From Spiroplasma monobiae MQ-1 (GTDB lineage: Bacteria; Bacillota_I; Bacilli_A; Mycoplasmatales; Mycoplasmataceae): 64,000 bases of DNA. Positions 29,401 through 40,389 of the stretch are shown here, piece after piece. The notes beneath the pieces were generated by a model. The model was given only the letters and a program-made list of their open reading frames with translations, had not been told where the DNA came from and made no database searches. Where the stretch lies: positions 248,001-312,000 of the forward strand of contig NZ_CP025543.1 in NCBI RefSeq assembly GCF_002865545.1, in the 5' to 3' direction. Each line of letters opens with the position of its first letter. The first letter of the stretch is position 1. Position numbers and translations under genes: made by a program.

Positions 29401-31117
29401 AAGTAATCTAAATAGATTAATAAAGTTAAACATTATATCTATTTTAAAAAGCAAGAGTTTGATTGTTAATGTGTCTATTATTTTTCTAAATCTACTTATT
29501 TTTACAATTATTTATTCACTAAATTCAGCTGATTATATATACAAAAAAACTGCTATTGTTAATATTGAAACTATGATTACAATATGTTTATTTGGAGTTT
29601 TTTCAATAATAATGGTAGGTCATTTATTATCTTCTGGAGAGGCAAAAAACTTTCAACAATTAGAACAAAGATATGGAATAAAAGCTAAGTTTTCTTATTT
29701 TTTTAGAATCATAACAATTAGTTGTTTATTAACTGCATTGACTTTTATTTACTTTTTAATTCAAACATTAGCAATTTCATTTCAAGATAATCATAGTGAA
29801 GCTTTAAGTATAATTTGTTTACCTAAAATTAATTTGATTTTATATAATCTATTAATTCTTGCGATAACTGTACTTATGGGGGTACTTTTAAAAGCTAGTT
29901 TGGGAAATGTGCTAGCAACTCTTTTTTTAGCATCTGTGGCAGTAGGTCCTTTCTTTAGTTTTTTGGGAAATGAATACTCATCTAAAGATAAAGGTATTGA
30001 AGAAATAATAACTGAAAATAATTTTAAAATTTATATAGGTAGTGAATTTCATGACACTCTTTTAAAAGATGGAATAAATATTTATGATAATAAATTAAAT
30101 TTATTTAATAATCTAACAACTGATGGTAATGCCTATTATAAAGGAAAGCAAAATTTCAAATCAATTATCATTAACCCGAATCAAAGTGATGATTACATTA
30201 ATAGTTTATTTCTATCTTATTATATGGGACAAACATTAAACAAAATATCGGATGATCAATCAGAAAAGCAAGTTTTTGAATTTGATGATGAATACTATGA
30301 AATGATAATTTTGTTAAAAAAATCAATTGAAGAAGTTGGTACTTCAGGAGCATACAATATAGAACAAGTTCCATTTTATGTAGAACCTAGTAAATATAAA
30401 GGAAAACTAAATTTGGATAAAACTTTAAAATCATTGTATAAAACTGAATTTGGAATAAAATATAAAAATTTATTAGATTTTATTTACAAAAATTATTATA
30501 GTATTTTTAATCAAATCGGTTATAACTCCAGAAATAATCCATTGTTTGGAAGATATAATTATGTAGATACTCCATTTTCAAATAAATATAGTAATTATTT
30601 TGAATTTTATGAAAAATATCCTGAATTTTTAGCTATATCTCAAGTTATTAATATTGGATTTATGAATTCTTTTAACACAACTATTTTTTATGAACAAATC
30701 TCAAGAAATGGTAAGTATAGCTTCTTGGAATTAAGAGATTACAATGACTATTACAAAGATATAAAGTTAAAACAGTTTTTAAACTTTTTTAACTTTGTTG
30801 CATATCAAAACACCGCTTTTGCAGAAGATAAGTATGCAAAATTCATACAGTACTCAGAACCTTCTTTAAATTACATTGATCAAATTTATCAAATAAATTT
30901 TAATTCTTTAAATGATGTTTATAAACCATTAGAAGGTCAAACTCCTGGATCTAGCTCATTCAACCCAATGAATACAAATTTTTCAATTTTTGATAAAGGT
31001 GCTTTAAAAATAAGAACTACAGGAATTATTTTATATTCATATATTGTTGAAATTTCTTTAGTAATAGCATTTACTTATGTTGGTTTTATATTTTTTAGAA
31101 AAAATCAAAAAATTTAA
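29372..31117 (+). CDS. ABC-2-type permease with a large extracellular domain
   Basis: 581 residues. After a short cytoplasmic N-terminus come a first helix (about 30-52), four more up to about residue 200, and then a large polar region (about 205-545), rich in Tyr, Asn and Lys, that must lie on one side of the membrane, most likely outside. A last helix (about 550-575) ends the protein. This 1+4+1 pattern suits exporter permeases with a big insert. ATG 29372 follows AAAAAGGA; ATG 29393 is an alternative. Partner of the upstream ATPase. Confidence 0.78.
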   Translation: MKELKTFMNKSNLNRLIKLNIISILKSKSLIVNVSIIFLNLLIFTIIYSLNSADYIYKKTAIVNIETMITICLFGVFSIIMVGHLLSSGEAKNFQQLEQRYGIKAKFSYFFRIITISCLLTALTFIYFLIQTLAISFQDNHSEALSIICLPKINLILYNLLILAITVLMGVLLKASLGNVLATLFLASVAVGPFFSFLGNEYSSKDKGIEEIITENNFKIYIGSEFHDTLLKDGINIYDNKLNLFNNLTTDGNAYYKGKQNFKSIIINPNQSDDYINSLFLSYYMGQTLNKISDDQSEKQVFEFDDEYYEMIILLKKSIEEVGTSGAYNIEQVPFYVEPSKYKGKLNLDKTLKSLYKTEFGIKYKNLLDFIYKNYYSIFNQIGYNSRNNPLFGRYNYVDTPFSNKYSNYFEFYEKYPEFLAISQVINIGFMNSFNTTIFYEQISRNGKYSFLELRDYNDYYKDIKLKQFLNFFNFVAYQNTAFAEDKYAKFIQYSEPSLNYIDQIYQINFNSLNDVYKPLEGQTPGSSSFNPMNTNFSIFDKGALKIRTTGIILYSYIVEISLVIAFTYVGFIFFRKNQKI

Positions 31118-31153
31118 AAATAAAACTAGTTTTATAACTAGTTTTATTTTTTT
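31117..31153. terminator. Bidirectional terminator, permease / 31144 gene
   Basis: ATAAAACTAGTT and its complement form a 12-bp stem with a TTAT loop between convergent genes, with A and T runs on the flanks. Confidence 0.85.
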
Positions 31154-32046
31154 GCTTCAATTTTCTTGATGTCTTTTTCTTGTTGAGAAATGGCTTGTAA
31201 TCTTCTGTTTGCTTCTTCAATTGTTTTTTGAGTAACTTCCATTTCAATTCTGCGTTTTTCTGCTTCTTTGATTTTTTTTCAAACTCCAGCTTTCATTGCA
31301 TCTGACATTAAAAGCACAGTTACAATAGCAACATTAAATAAATCGTTAATTGATTTTTCTACATGTTTCTTTTCTTTTGCAGATAAATTTTCTGATTTAT
31401 ATTTTTCTAAAGTTTCAACCTCTTTGAAGTAGTTTGTAGCAAATTCAGTTCCAAATTTTTGAAAAACTAATGCATTTCCTTCGTGTACAAATAAAGCAAC
31501 ATTTTTGAATAAGTTTAATTTTAATTCAACTTCTTCAGCTCCTGCGGCTCTAAATTGACCAATAACATTATTTAATCTGTCATCGTGATATTGATCCACT
31601 AATTCTTCAACAACAATTCTTGTAGATTGACCAACCAATTTTAAAATAGGTTTTTTAGTTGCAGTTTCTGAATCTACAAATTTATAGTTCATAGCATTTA
31701 TGTATTTTTTAATACGTAAAGGTAAAATATACATATCGTATGCAATATACTCTGAGTATCTTCATTTTCTTGCAACTATTTGTGAAATTATATTGTAAAC
31801 CATTTCTAAAATAGTTAAGTTTAATGTTCTTTCATTTAATTTAAATTCTAATTTGTTCAATCTTAATAACTGGTAGTACTCAAAACCATAGTATTCAAGA
31901 GCTATCATATTAAAGTAAGTTTGAACAGTTGAGTTGTTCATAATTGCAGAATATGAAAATTGAATATCTGGAACTAAGGCATCAATTATGTTTTCAAATT
32001 GAGGTCTAAAGTCCAATATAGATTGAAATTGTTTTTTTTCAGCCAT
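31144..32046 (-). CDS. Helical protein of unknown function with C-terminal coiled-coil
   Basis: 300 residues on the minus strand, with two TGA Trp codons. It is soluble and predicted almost entirely helical. The last 60 residues are a Lys/Glu-rich coiled-coil (KKIKEAEKRRIEMEVTQ and on). The start is MAEKKQFQSI at 32046, with GGAGGAGA upstream; a longer frame from 32082 lacks such a site. Codon use matches its neighbours. No family recognised; it stands alone between convergent and divergent neighbours. Confidence 0.8.
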
Positions 32047-32139
32047 AATATCTCCTCCAAAATCATATAGATATTTTATCATATATTTTTTTGAATAAAT
32101 ATGATAAGTGTATAATATTAGTGGTTTTTAGGAGAAATT

Positions 32140-32604
32140 ATGAAAATAAAATTGATATGTTTTAACAAAGTTAATAAGGAATATAAAGAAGTCTATAGTT
32201 CTTATATTAATAAACTAAAAAATCATTGTGATTTAGAAATAATTGAAATAAATGAGTTTGATCATGGTGATATTAAATCAAATATGACAAAAAATGAACA
32301 AAATATAGATCTAAAACTAAACGATTTAAAAGATTATGAAGTCTTTTTGTTAGATATAAACTCAAAACAATATACTTCAGAAATGATAGCAAATACACTA
32401 GTTGAAAATAAAAATTATAAGGGTGGAAAAGCTTGTTTTATAATTGGACCAAGTGATGGTTTTAGTCAAGATTTTAGAAAATTACATCCAAATAAAATAA
32501 GTTTTGGTTTAATTACACTACCTTATAACTTAGTTAGAATAGTGCTGTTAGAACAAATTTACAGAGGTTTCAAAATTTCAAAGAACCAAAAGTACCATAA
32601 ATAA
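32140..32604 (+). CDS. rlmH: 23S rRNA (pseudouridine1915-N3)-methyltransferase RlmH
   Basis: 154 residues, the usual size. MKIKLICFNKVNKEYKEVY opens it, and the SPOUT knot motifs FIIGPSDGF and ISFGLITLPYNLVRIVLLEQIYRGF form the C-terminal half. It methylates pseudouridine 1915 in 23S rRNA helix 69 using SAM. The closing residues KNQKYHK fit the family's ...YHK end. Confidence 0.95.
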   Translation: MKIKLICFNKVNKEYKEVYSSYINKLKNHCDLEIIEINEFDHGDIKSNMTKNEQNIDLKLNDLKDYEVFLLDINSKQYTSEMIANTLVENKNYKGGKACFIIGPSDGFSQDFRKLHPNKISFGLITLPYNLVRIVLLEQIYRGFKISKNQKYHK

Positions 32605-32684
32605 AGAACCATAACAATTTACAAAAAAATAGACTTTTTTAAAATTAAACTATAAAATGATACTATCGCTAAGGAGGTAATCCT

Positions 32685-33641
32685 ATGTTTGACGACAAAT
32701 CAACTTTTAATTGATTTCCAGGTCACATGAACAAAAGTATTAAAGAAATTGAAGAAAAGGTTTCAATAGTAGATTTGGTTATTGAGATAGTAGATGCAAG
32801 AGCACCTTTCTCTACTCAAAACCCTTTACTTAGAAAGATACTTAACAAAAGACCGAGATTAATTATCATGACTAAGTTTGACTTATCTGATAAGGAAATC
32901 ACTAACCAATGAACTGAATATTTTAAATCAGCAGGACACAGAACTTTCATTGTAAAAGATAAGCAAACAGACATATACAACGATGTTTTAAAATTAATCA
33001 ATGAAATGACAAGAGAAAGTCAGTTAAAACAAAAAAGCAGAGGTATAGAAAATCCACAATTAAACGTTTTGGTTGTTGGAATACCAAATGTAGGTAAATC
33101 AACAGTTATTTCTAAGTTGTCAAAAGGTAAAACTTTAAAAATTGGAAATAAACCCGGCGTTACTAGAGGGATGCAAAGAATTGTTATGACAAATAACATA
33201 ACACTTATCGACACTCCTGGAATACTTCCTGCAAGATTTGAAAATGAAACAGTTGCATGTAATTGTGCTGCAACAAACTCAATAAGATTAGATGTTATTC
33301 CAAAAGAAAGGATGGCAACTAAATTAATGAGATACATTTACAATTCATACCCATCATTAATTGAAAATACATATAAAATTAACAAGAATGTTTTGAGACC
33401 AATAAACTATGATGATACATTTACAATTTTTGAAGAAATAGCCAAAAGAAATAAATTTACTATTCTAGATGAAATTGCAGATGTTGAAAGAGCTATTGAA
33501 TTATTTGTTCATGATGTTATAAACAATAATTTGGGAAGAATTTCGTTTGAAAAACCAATTGAAATTAAAGAAATCTCAAAACAAGCAATTGAAGAAGATG
33601 ATCTAGATTCAACAGTAGTAAGTGACTTGACAGTAGAATGA
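32685..33641 (+). CDS. rbgA: Ribosome biogenesis GTPase RbgA (YlqF)
   Basis: 318 residues. NWFPGHMNKSIKEIEE at the N-terminus (with TGA for W) is diagnostic. The circularly permuted GTPase has TKFD (G4) first, then GIPNVGKSTVI (G1, about 130) and DTPGIL (G3). RbgA acts in late 50S assembly. ATG 32685 follows AAGGAGG. It overlaps rnhB by four bases, as in Bacillus ylqF-rnhB. Confidence 0.96.
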
Positions 33642-34270
33642 TAGAGAATCAAAGATATTTATTTGATCAAAAGATCAGAATAGAAAATGATGTTATTTTA
33701 ATTTCAGGAAGTGATGAGGTAGGAAGAGGTGCTATGGCAGGGCCAATAGTGGTTGCTTCAGCTATCTTAAAACCAGAATACAATAATCCTAAAATTAAAG
33801 ACTCTAAGTTATTAAATGAAAAACAAAGAGAAGAATTATATGAGGAAATAAAAGCAAACTGTGTAGCTTACAGTATTTGCGAATATGATTCAAAGTTTGT
33901 AGATGATAATAATCCAAAAAAAACTAGTCAAATTGGAATGATTGAATCTATTAAAAAACTAAAAATAAAGCCAGATATTTGTTTAATTGATGGTGAAAAT
34001 ATTGAATTAGAAGATTATAAGTGTTTACAAGTTATTAAGGGAGATAATTTAAGCATTACTATAGGAGCTGCAAGCATACTTGCAAAAGTTTATAGAGATA
34101 GAATCATGAATAATTATCATCTTGAATATCCACAATATAACTTTATAAATCATAAAGGCTATTGTACTAAAGATCACCAAGAAAGAGTAAAACAGTTTGG
34201 TGTATTAGATATTCATAGACTTTCTTATAAACCTATTAAATTTCTAAAGGAGAAACAAAATGAACTTTAA
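33638..34270 (+). CDS. rnhB: Ribonuclease HII
   Basis: 210 residues. GSDEVGRGAMAGPIVVAS (about 24-41) carries the Asp-Glu pair of the active site, IDGENIEL the third acidic residue, and SILAKVYRDRIM the fourth. It removes RNA from RNA-DNA hybrids. It starts within the last codons of rbgA and overlaps the next gene by 11 bases. Confidence 0.95.
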   Translation: MIENQRYLFDQKIRIENDVILISGSDEVGRGAMAGPIVVASAILKPEYNNPKIKDSKLLNEKQREELYEEIKANCVAYSICEYDSKFVDDNNPKKTSQIGMIESIKKLKIKPDICLIDGENIELEDYKCLQVIKGDNLSITIGAASILAKVYRDRIMNNYHLEYPQYNFINHKGYCTKDHQERVKQFGVLDIHRLSYKPIKFLKEKQNEL

Positions 34271-35939
34271 CAGAAACAATGAAGTGTATCAAGAATGAAT
34301 TAATTCAAATCATTTGGATGAAACATTAAAAGAAGAATTATTAAATGCAAGTGATGAAGAATTAAATGCAGCCTTCAATATTCAATTAGAATTTGGGACA
34401 GCTGGAATAAGGGGGATACTTGGTGCTGGTCCAGGAAGGTTTAACTTATATACAATTAAAAAAGTGACAATGAGTTATGCAAAACTTTTAATATCAAAAT
34501 ATGGGGATGAATTAAATAGAGGAGTTGTTATTGGGCATGATAACAGAAAATACTCAAAAGAATTCTCACAACTAGCAGCTGAAATTTTAACAAGCTTTGG
34601 AATTAAGGCTTATCTATTTGAAGATAACATAATGAAACCAACTCCAGTAGTTTCTTATGCTACAAAAGACTTAAATGCAATTGGTGGAATTGTTATTACA
34701 GCAAGTCATAATCCAGCTATTTATAATGGTTACAAAATTTATGATGAGTTCGGATGTCAATTAATTGATGAAGATACAAAAGTTATTGCAGAATATATGG
34801 AAGAAATTCAAGATATTTTAAGTTGAAATTATAAAACCGATGAATCAATTCTTGAAGTTGTTCCTCAAAAAGTTTTAGATAACTATAAAGAAATGATTTC
34901 AAATTTACAATTTTACAAAAACAAATCAAGAGATGGTTTTAAAATGATTTACTCTGCTGTTAATGGAACAGGAACAGAATTTACACCACCTTTATTAAGA
35001 AGTTTTGGTTATGATGTTATTGAAGTTGAAGAACATGCTTTTGAAGATTCTACTTTCAAAAATGTAGGCAATCCAAATCCAGAATTTGAGCCAGCATGAA
35101 AAATACCATTTGAATATGGAGAAAAAAATCCTGATGCATCAATTATGATAATTCAAGATCCAGATGCAGACAGAATTGGTTGTGCAATTAATCACAATGG
35201 TGAATGAATTAGAATTGATGGAAATCAAACTGGTCCTTTATTAATTGAATGAAAATTAAGTCAAATGAAAGAACATAATTTAACACCAGAAAATCCTGCA
35301 ATGTATTCAAGTTTTGTTACAAGTGACCTGGGAGACAGAATTGCAAACGAAACTTATGGAGTTAAAGTTATTAAAACTTTAACTGGTTTCAAATGAATGG
35401 GTTCTGAGATATTAAAAGAACCTGAAAGAAACTTAAACTTTGTATTTGCTTATGAAGAAAGTTACGGTTATGTACTTGATTCTTCAACAAGAGATAAAGA
35501 TGGAATACAAGCAACGACAATGTTAGTTGAAGCTGCTTGATATTACAAACAACAAGGTAAAACTCTAATTGATGTTTTAAATGATTTGTATGAAAAGTAT
35601 GGTCATTATTATACATATACAGAAAATTTAAACTTTAAACCTGAAGAAATTAAGTCTAAAGTTGAGCCAATAATGAAAAAACTTAGAGAAGAAGAGTTTA
35701 CTACTTTAGGTGGATTAGAATTAAGTTATGCAGAAGATTATATTGATGGTTTATTCAATATGCCGGGACAAAATTTAATGAAATTCTACTTTAATGATGG
35801 AAGTTGATTTGCAGTTAGACCTTCTGGTACTGAACCTAAAATTAAAATCTACTTTATATGTGTTGATAAAGATGAAAAATCTGCAAAAATTAAATGTGAT
35901 GCAGTATTTGAAGATTTAAAAGATTTCTTGGAAATTTAA
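34260..35939 (+). CDS. Alpha-D-phosphohexomutase (phosphoglucomutase/phosphomannomutase)
   Basis: 559 residues with many TGA Trp codons. The substrate loop EFGTAGIRG (about 42), the phosphoserine loop ITASHNPAIYNGYK (catalytic Ser about 147), the metal loop DPDADRIG (about 301) and the C-terminal RPSGTEPKIKIY phosphate loop are all intact. It moves phosphate between C1 and C6 of hexose phosphates, supplying precursors for glycolipids or glycans, and may also handle deoxyribose or ribose phosphate. AAGGAG precedes ATG 34260. Confidence 0.94.
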
Positions 35940-35942
35940 TAT

Positions 35943-35973
35943 TTAAAATAATGCTTATGCATTATTTTTTTAT
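35943..35973 (+). terminator. Terminator after the phosphohexomutase gene
   Basis: AATAATGC pairs with GCATTATT around TTAT, followed by T. Confidence 0.82.
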
Positions 35974-36052
35974 TTAAATAATAAAAAAGACTTTTACTAC
36001 AATATAATTATATTGGTATTATATTTTTTGCAAAAAAAAATGAGGAGATAAA

Positions 36053-37384
36053 ATGAAAACTTTAATCATTGGAGGTAGTGCGACAGGAATGGGAGTTGCT
36101 GCCAAACTAAAAAGAAATGATCCAAGTATCGAAATCGCAGTCATACAAGACAAGGATTATGTATCTCTTGGGGCCTGTGGTCTTCCATACTTTGTGGCAA
36201 ATAATTTTGAAAACAAGAATAACTTAATTGCAAGAACAAAAGAAGAATTTGAAAAAAACGATATTAAAATTATTTCAAACTCAAAAGTAGATTCTATTGA
36301 TTTTGAAAATAAAAAAGCATTCCATAACGGAAAAGCTGAATCATATGACAAATTGGTCATAGCAGTAGGTGCAAAGCCTATAGTACCAAATATTAAAGGT
36401 GTTGATGGAGAAAATGTATTTACTCTCACTACACTTGAAGATGGAGTAATGTTAAAAGAAAAAATGAACAATGATAAAGACATTAAAAAAGTTGCTATCA
36501 TTGGAGCTGGTTTCATTGGTTTAGAAATGACCGAAACTTTAAAAGATTTGAATAAAGAAGTTTATTTAATGGAAATGGAATCAAAAGTTATGAAAAAGGC
36601 TTTTGATGAGGAAATTTCAAATTTAATTGAAGAAAAATTAAAAGAGAAAAATATTAAATACTTTTTTGGTGAACAAGTTATTGAAATAAAACTATTAAAC
36701 AATAAAGTTGGTTCTATTTTATTAAAAAGTGGAAATGAAATTGAAGTTGATGCTGTTTTATTATCTGTAGGCTTTCAACCAAATACATCTTTCTTAAAAG
36801 GAAGTGGTTTGGAAATGAATGAAAGAGGAGCAATAATTGTTGATCAAAAAGGTGAAACAAATATTGAAGGAGTTTACTCTGCAGGTGATTGCGCAATTTC
36901 AAAAAATTATATAAACAATGAAGATATTTACTCGCCTCTAGCAACAGTTGCAAGTAAATTTTCTAAAGTTATTGCAGATAATATTGCTGGTAAAGAAAAT
37001 ATTTATGTAGGTTCAATTCAAAGTGCAATACTTAGAATGTTTGATCTTGAGATAGCCAGAACTGGATTAACAGAACAAATGGCAATTTCAAATAACATAA
37101 AAGTTAAGTCGGTTTTCATAAAAGATAAAGATCACACTAACTACACACCAAATCAAAAAGACTTATATCTTAAATTAATAATGAATGATGATACAAAAGA
37201 AATCATCGGAGCACAAATGGCTGGAAGCAACAATTCTATATTAAGAATTTATGCTTTGGCTGCACTAATTTGACAAAAAGCTAAAGTAGATTACGCATTA
37301 GAACAAATTGATTTACCTTATGCACCACCTTTTTCGAGAAGTGTGGATATAATACATATAGCTTTATCAAAATTAAATAAATAA
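36053..37384 (+). CDS. nox: NADH oxidase / CoA-disulfide reductase family flavoprotein
   Basis: 443 residues. The FAD-binding N-terminus (IIGGSATGMGVAAKL), redox cysteine C42 in LGACGLPYF, NAD-binding IIGAGFIGLEM (about 150) and the FAD block GVYSAGDCAI (about 275) are all present. The single Cys fits water-forming NADH oxidase or CoA-disulfide reductase. In fermenting mollicutes this enzyme reoxidises NADH and removes oxygen. AAATGAGGAG precedes the start. The symporter follows after 15 bases. Confidence 0.9.
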
Positions 37385-37399
37385 TAAAGGAGAAATAAA

Positions 37400-39070
37400 A
37401 TGACAATCTTAGCAGAAGATACAGGTCATAATTTGCTTAGAGATTTTCTAGCAATTAGTACATGACAATCACTTGTAGCAATTACAATATTTATATCTTT
37501 ACAAGTTGGTTTATGATTCTTTCTAAAGAAATATAAATTTGCTTTTATGTATAGAGTTATTTTGGGAATGGCAATAGGTTTAATATTTGGTATTGTATTA
37601 CAATCAATTATTGGCTTTCCTGGATCAGATGGTTTTGAAGAAATATCAAAACCAACAAATAAATTATATTGAATTTATGAATTAAATATATGAGCTTCAT
37701 TCTTTAAAAATATTTTTATTAATGGAGTTTATTTATTGACTGTACCAATCGTATTTATTGCGATATTTAAAATTACTTCAAAACCAGGAGAAACTGGTTT
37801 GGGAAGAATTACAGTAAAAGGAATAGCATTATTGTTATTTAATGTTGCTGTTATGTTCACAATAACCTTTTTTATAGGTTTGTTATTAAAGGTAGGAGAA
37901 GGTTTTGATTTATCATCAGAAAGTTCTGTTCCGAATAGGGATAATGTCCCATTGCCCCAAATTATTTGAGGATATATTCCTAATAATATTATTGGGGCTA
38001 TGGCTACTAATTCAATCATACCTGTAATGGTTGTTGGAGCTTTGGCCGGAGGAAGTGTGAAAATTCTTTCAAAGAAAAAACAAGTTGAAATGGAAGCAAT
38101 TAGAAAAGCTATGAATACAGGCTGAGATATTATGATGTCAATTTTAATGACATTTATGAAAATTATGCCATTAGCTGTTATGTCTATGATAACTGTTTCT
38201 ATAACTTCAAGACCAATTGGGGCTCTTGCTACAATTGGTAAAGTTATTGGAGTAGGTTACTTGGGAGTTATTATTGCGTTGGGGATACTGACTTTAGAAA
38301 TTTTCTTAAGTGGTGTAAAAGTTGGTGCTTGATGAAAAAAAGCTTGAAGACCTTTAATACAAGGATTTTCAACTCAGTCTTCAAATGCATCACTGCCTGT
38401 TGCTATGGAAACATTAACTGAAGATATGAAAGTTAATGGAAAAGCGTCAAATACAATTCAACCAATTTCTACAACAATGGGATTGATTGCTTGTGCTGGT
38501 GTTCAATCAGGGTTAGCAACAAGTATTTTATGAACTGGAACAACAACTGGTAGTGCTGTTCATGATATGGGATTATTCACATTCTTTATTATGGCATTAT
38601 TTGTAACTGTTATTGCTTCTTTGGGAATAGCGGGAGTTCCGGGAACTGCTACAGTTGTTACTGTTGGTGTTCTTGGGGGAATGGGGTTTGGTGGATATGC
38701 AGGAAGTGTCCTTGCTGTTATTGCACCACTAGACGGACTATTTGATATGGGAAGAACTGGAGCTAATGTCACTGGTGGTGTTGCTGTTGCAACTATTGTC
38801 GGTAAATCTGAAGGACTCATTGAGGAAGGTTCTGATCTATTGGGTGAAAAAGGAATAAAATTACAAAAACAAATTCTTGAAAAACACAAATATAGAGATG
38901 ATTATATAAACTCTATTAACTCTTTAAAAATTTCTGCTTCAAAGGAATTAAAAAATAAGGAATTAACTGTTGACGATAAAAAAGTCATTACAAACAAATT
39001 AAAAGAGAATTTATTAAAAGAAAAATTAAACTTCAAAGAAAAGAATAAGTTTTTAAAAGATAAGAAATAA
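37400..39070 (+). CDS. Dicarboxylate/amino acid:cation symporter (DAACS family)
   Basis: 556 residues with at least eight TGA Trp codons and about eight to ten membrane segments. The HP1-type serine-rich loop appears in FSTQSSNASLPVAMETL, and the HP2/TM8 region in IAPLDGLFDMGRTGANVTGG, which resembles the cystine carrier TcyP/TcyJ-type branch more than glutamate carriers, though the substrate is not proven. The last 90 residues are a charged cytoplasmic tail. It follows nox by 15 bases and ends at a terminator; the pairing suggests a redox or cystine link, as inference. Confidence 0.87.
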
Positions 39071-39093
39071 TTACTAAAAGTAATTATTTTTTT
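39067..39093 (+). terminator. Terminator after the symporter gene
   Basis: AATAATTAC pairs with GTAATTATT around TAAAA, then T. Confidence 0.82.
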
Positions 39094-39131
39094 ATATTTA
39101 TAACGATATTAATACTTGGAGGAATATAAAA

Positions 39132-39437
39132 ATGAATAATGTAACAATAATCGGACAAATTGAGGGTAATCCTCAATTGGTATTTAACTCAAAAGATGGA
39201 GAAAAAAAATTATATAAATTTACTTTAAGAGTTCCAAGGAATTATAAAACAAAATCAGGAGAACTAATTGATGATTTTATTAATGTTAAAGTTTGATCGA
39301 ACATTCTTGGCGATGAATATGAGTACTTTGATCAATCATATGTTGGTATTGAAGGAAGACTATTTTCTTTTGGAAACAGCGAAAAAAATAATTATGGTAA
39401 TGAATTAGTTGCAAATAAAATAATTCATATTAATTAA
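39132..39437 (+). CDS. ssb: Short single-stranded DNA-binding protein
   Basis: 101 residues, missed without TGA=Trp because of W55. MNNVTIIGQIEGNPQLVFN, the YKFTLRVPRNY strand, DDFINVKVWSNI and YVGIEGRLFS outline one OB fold of the SSB type. The acidic C-terminal tail of normal SSB is absent, so it is a minimal OB-fold form and likely not the cell's main SSB. Its stop overlaps the start of the DprA-like gene (TAATG), so the two are translationally coupled. Confidence 0.85.
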
Positions 39438-40192
39438 TGGAGAATGTCTTATTATATTTTTCAATAAAATATAATGGTGATTGAGATAAAATTTATCATG
39501 CTTTAGACACTAAGGAAAAAATAACACACAAAGACTTAGATGAAATATCTTCTAGAATTGAATGTAATTTTATTACAATTTTAAGCCCTTTATATCCAAC
39601 GTACCTAAAAAACACACACAAGCCACCATTTGTAATTTATTATGAAGGTGACATTACTTTACTTTCTAAGTATCATAAAACAATAGCTCTTGTTGGTGGA
39701 GGAGATGTTGATGATTATGGAGTTAAAAATATTGAAAAACTAATGGAAGAACTTAATGCTGAAAATTCTGTATTTTCAACAATTGAAAGTACAGGTGTTA
39801 ACAGTGAAGTTTTAGATTATGCATTTAAAAATGAATATAAAGTAATACAAGTTTTAGAAGAAAGTATGAAAGATTATCTTAAAAAAACCATAGATTTAAA
39901 GGAAAGAAAGAATTTTTTAGCAATTAGTGAATTTTATGAAAATGAAAAGAATATAAACACTCAATCAACAGATTATTCAAATAGAATGATTTGTGGAATA
40001 TCAAAAGGTGTAGTTTTTATACAATTTAAAATTAATGAGCCTATAAATAAGTTATTTTCATTTGCAATTAATGAGGGTAAAGAAATTTTTGCTGTCCCTG
40101 ATAGAAATTTTTCAAAGAACGGTACTAATAAACTTATTAAAAATGGGGCTAAACTAGTTGAAAATGCAAAAGATATATTAAATGAAATTTAA
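39437..40192 (+). CDS. dprA: Divergent DprA-like DNA-processing protein
   Basis: 251 residues with one TGA Trp. Recognisable parts are LSPLYPTYLKNTHKPPFVIYYEGD (read in two parts, about 51-74), IALVGGGDVDDYG (about 83-95, where DprA has a GSR motif), and at the end EIFAVPDRNF and GTNKLIKNGAKLV. The central SGxAxGID block is replaced by STIESTGVN, so ligand or DNA contacts differ. DprA loads RecA on single-stranded DNA during transformation. The frame is intact, which argues for a changed role, not decay. Coupled to the ssb gene. Confidence 0.78.
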
Positions 40193-40195
40193 TAG

Positions 40196-40204
40196 TGATA
40201 TAAT
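40196..40204 (+). promoter_or_regulatory. Extended -10 promoter for the 40211 RNA
   Basis: TGATATAAT is a consensus extended -10 box just past the dprA stop codon, pointing at a region with no gene for 130 bases. It has the same TG-N-TATAAT form as the promoter of the RNA at 17573. Confidence 0.6.
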
Positions 40205-40210
40205 GATTTT

Positions 40211-40340
40211 GTGGTAGAGATATCACACTTGTAAGGCTTAGGCCAAAAAACTAAGTATAAATTAAACTAATCATTTTATTCCCGACACACAAATGATAAG
40301 AGTAATTTTAATTTGAGAGAGATTTTATCTCTCTTTTTTC
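40211..40340 (+). ncRNA. Unidentified small RNA, about 130 nt
   Basis: Bounded by an extended -10 promoter and a strong terminator (40315-40340), without a reading frame. Possible pairings are TTTGTG (40208-40213) with CACAAA (40288-40293), ATCATTT (40270-40276) with AAATGAT (40290-40296) enclosing TATTCCCGACACA, and CTTAG (40237) with CTAAG (40251), the latter preceded by six A, as in pseudoknots. These pairings partly compete. The ABC exporter gene after it has its own TATAAT box, so this is more likely a separate RNA than a leader. I match it to no known family. Confidence 0.42.
40315..40340 (+). terminator. Terminator of the 40211 RNA
   Basis: GAGAGAT pairs with ATCTCTC around TTT, followed by six T. 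Confidence 0.85.
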
Positions 40341-40389
40341 ATTTTTGGAGTATAATTTTTAAGATATTTATTAGAAAATGGTGAATAAA

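Noticed and set aside
39437-40192. DprA-like gene as a pseudogene
   Set aside because: The frame is intact for 251 codons, coupled to ssb, with the family's end motifs retained.
40231-40260. PreQ1 riboswitch
   Set aside because: The A6-CTAAG segment is similar to the preQ1 pseudoknot strand, but no P1 helix of adequate length can form and the following gene is an exporter.
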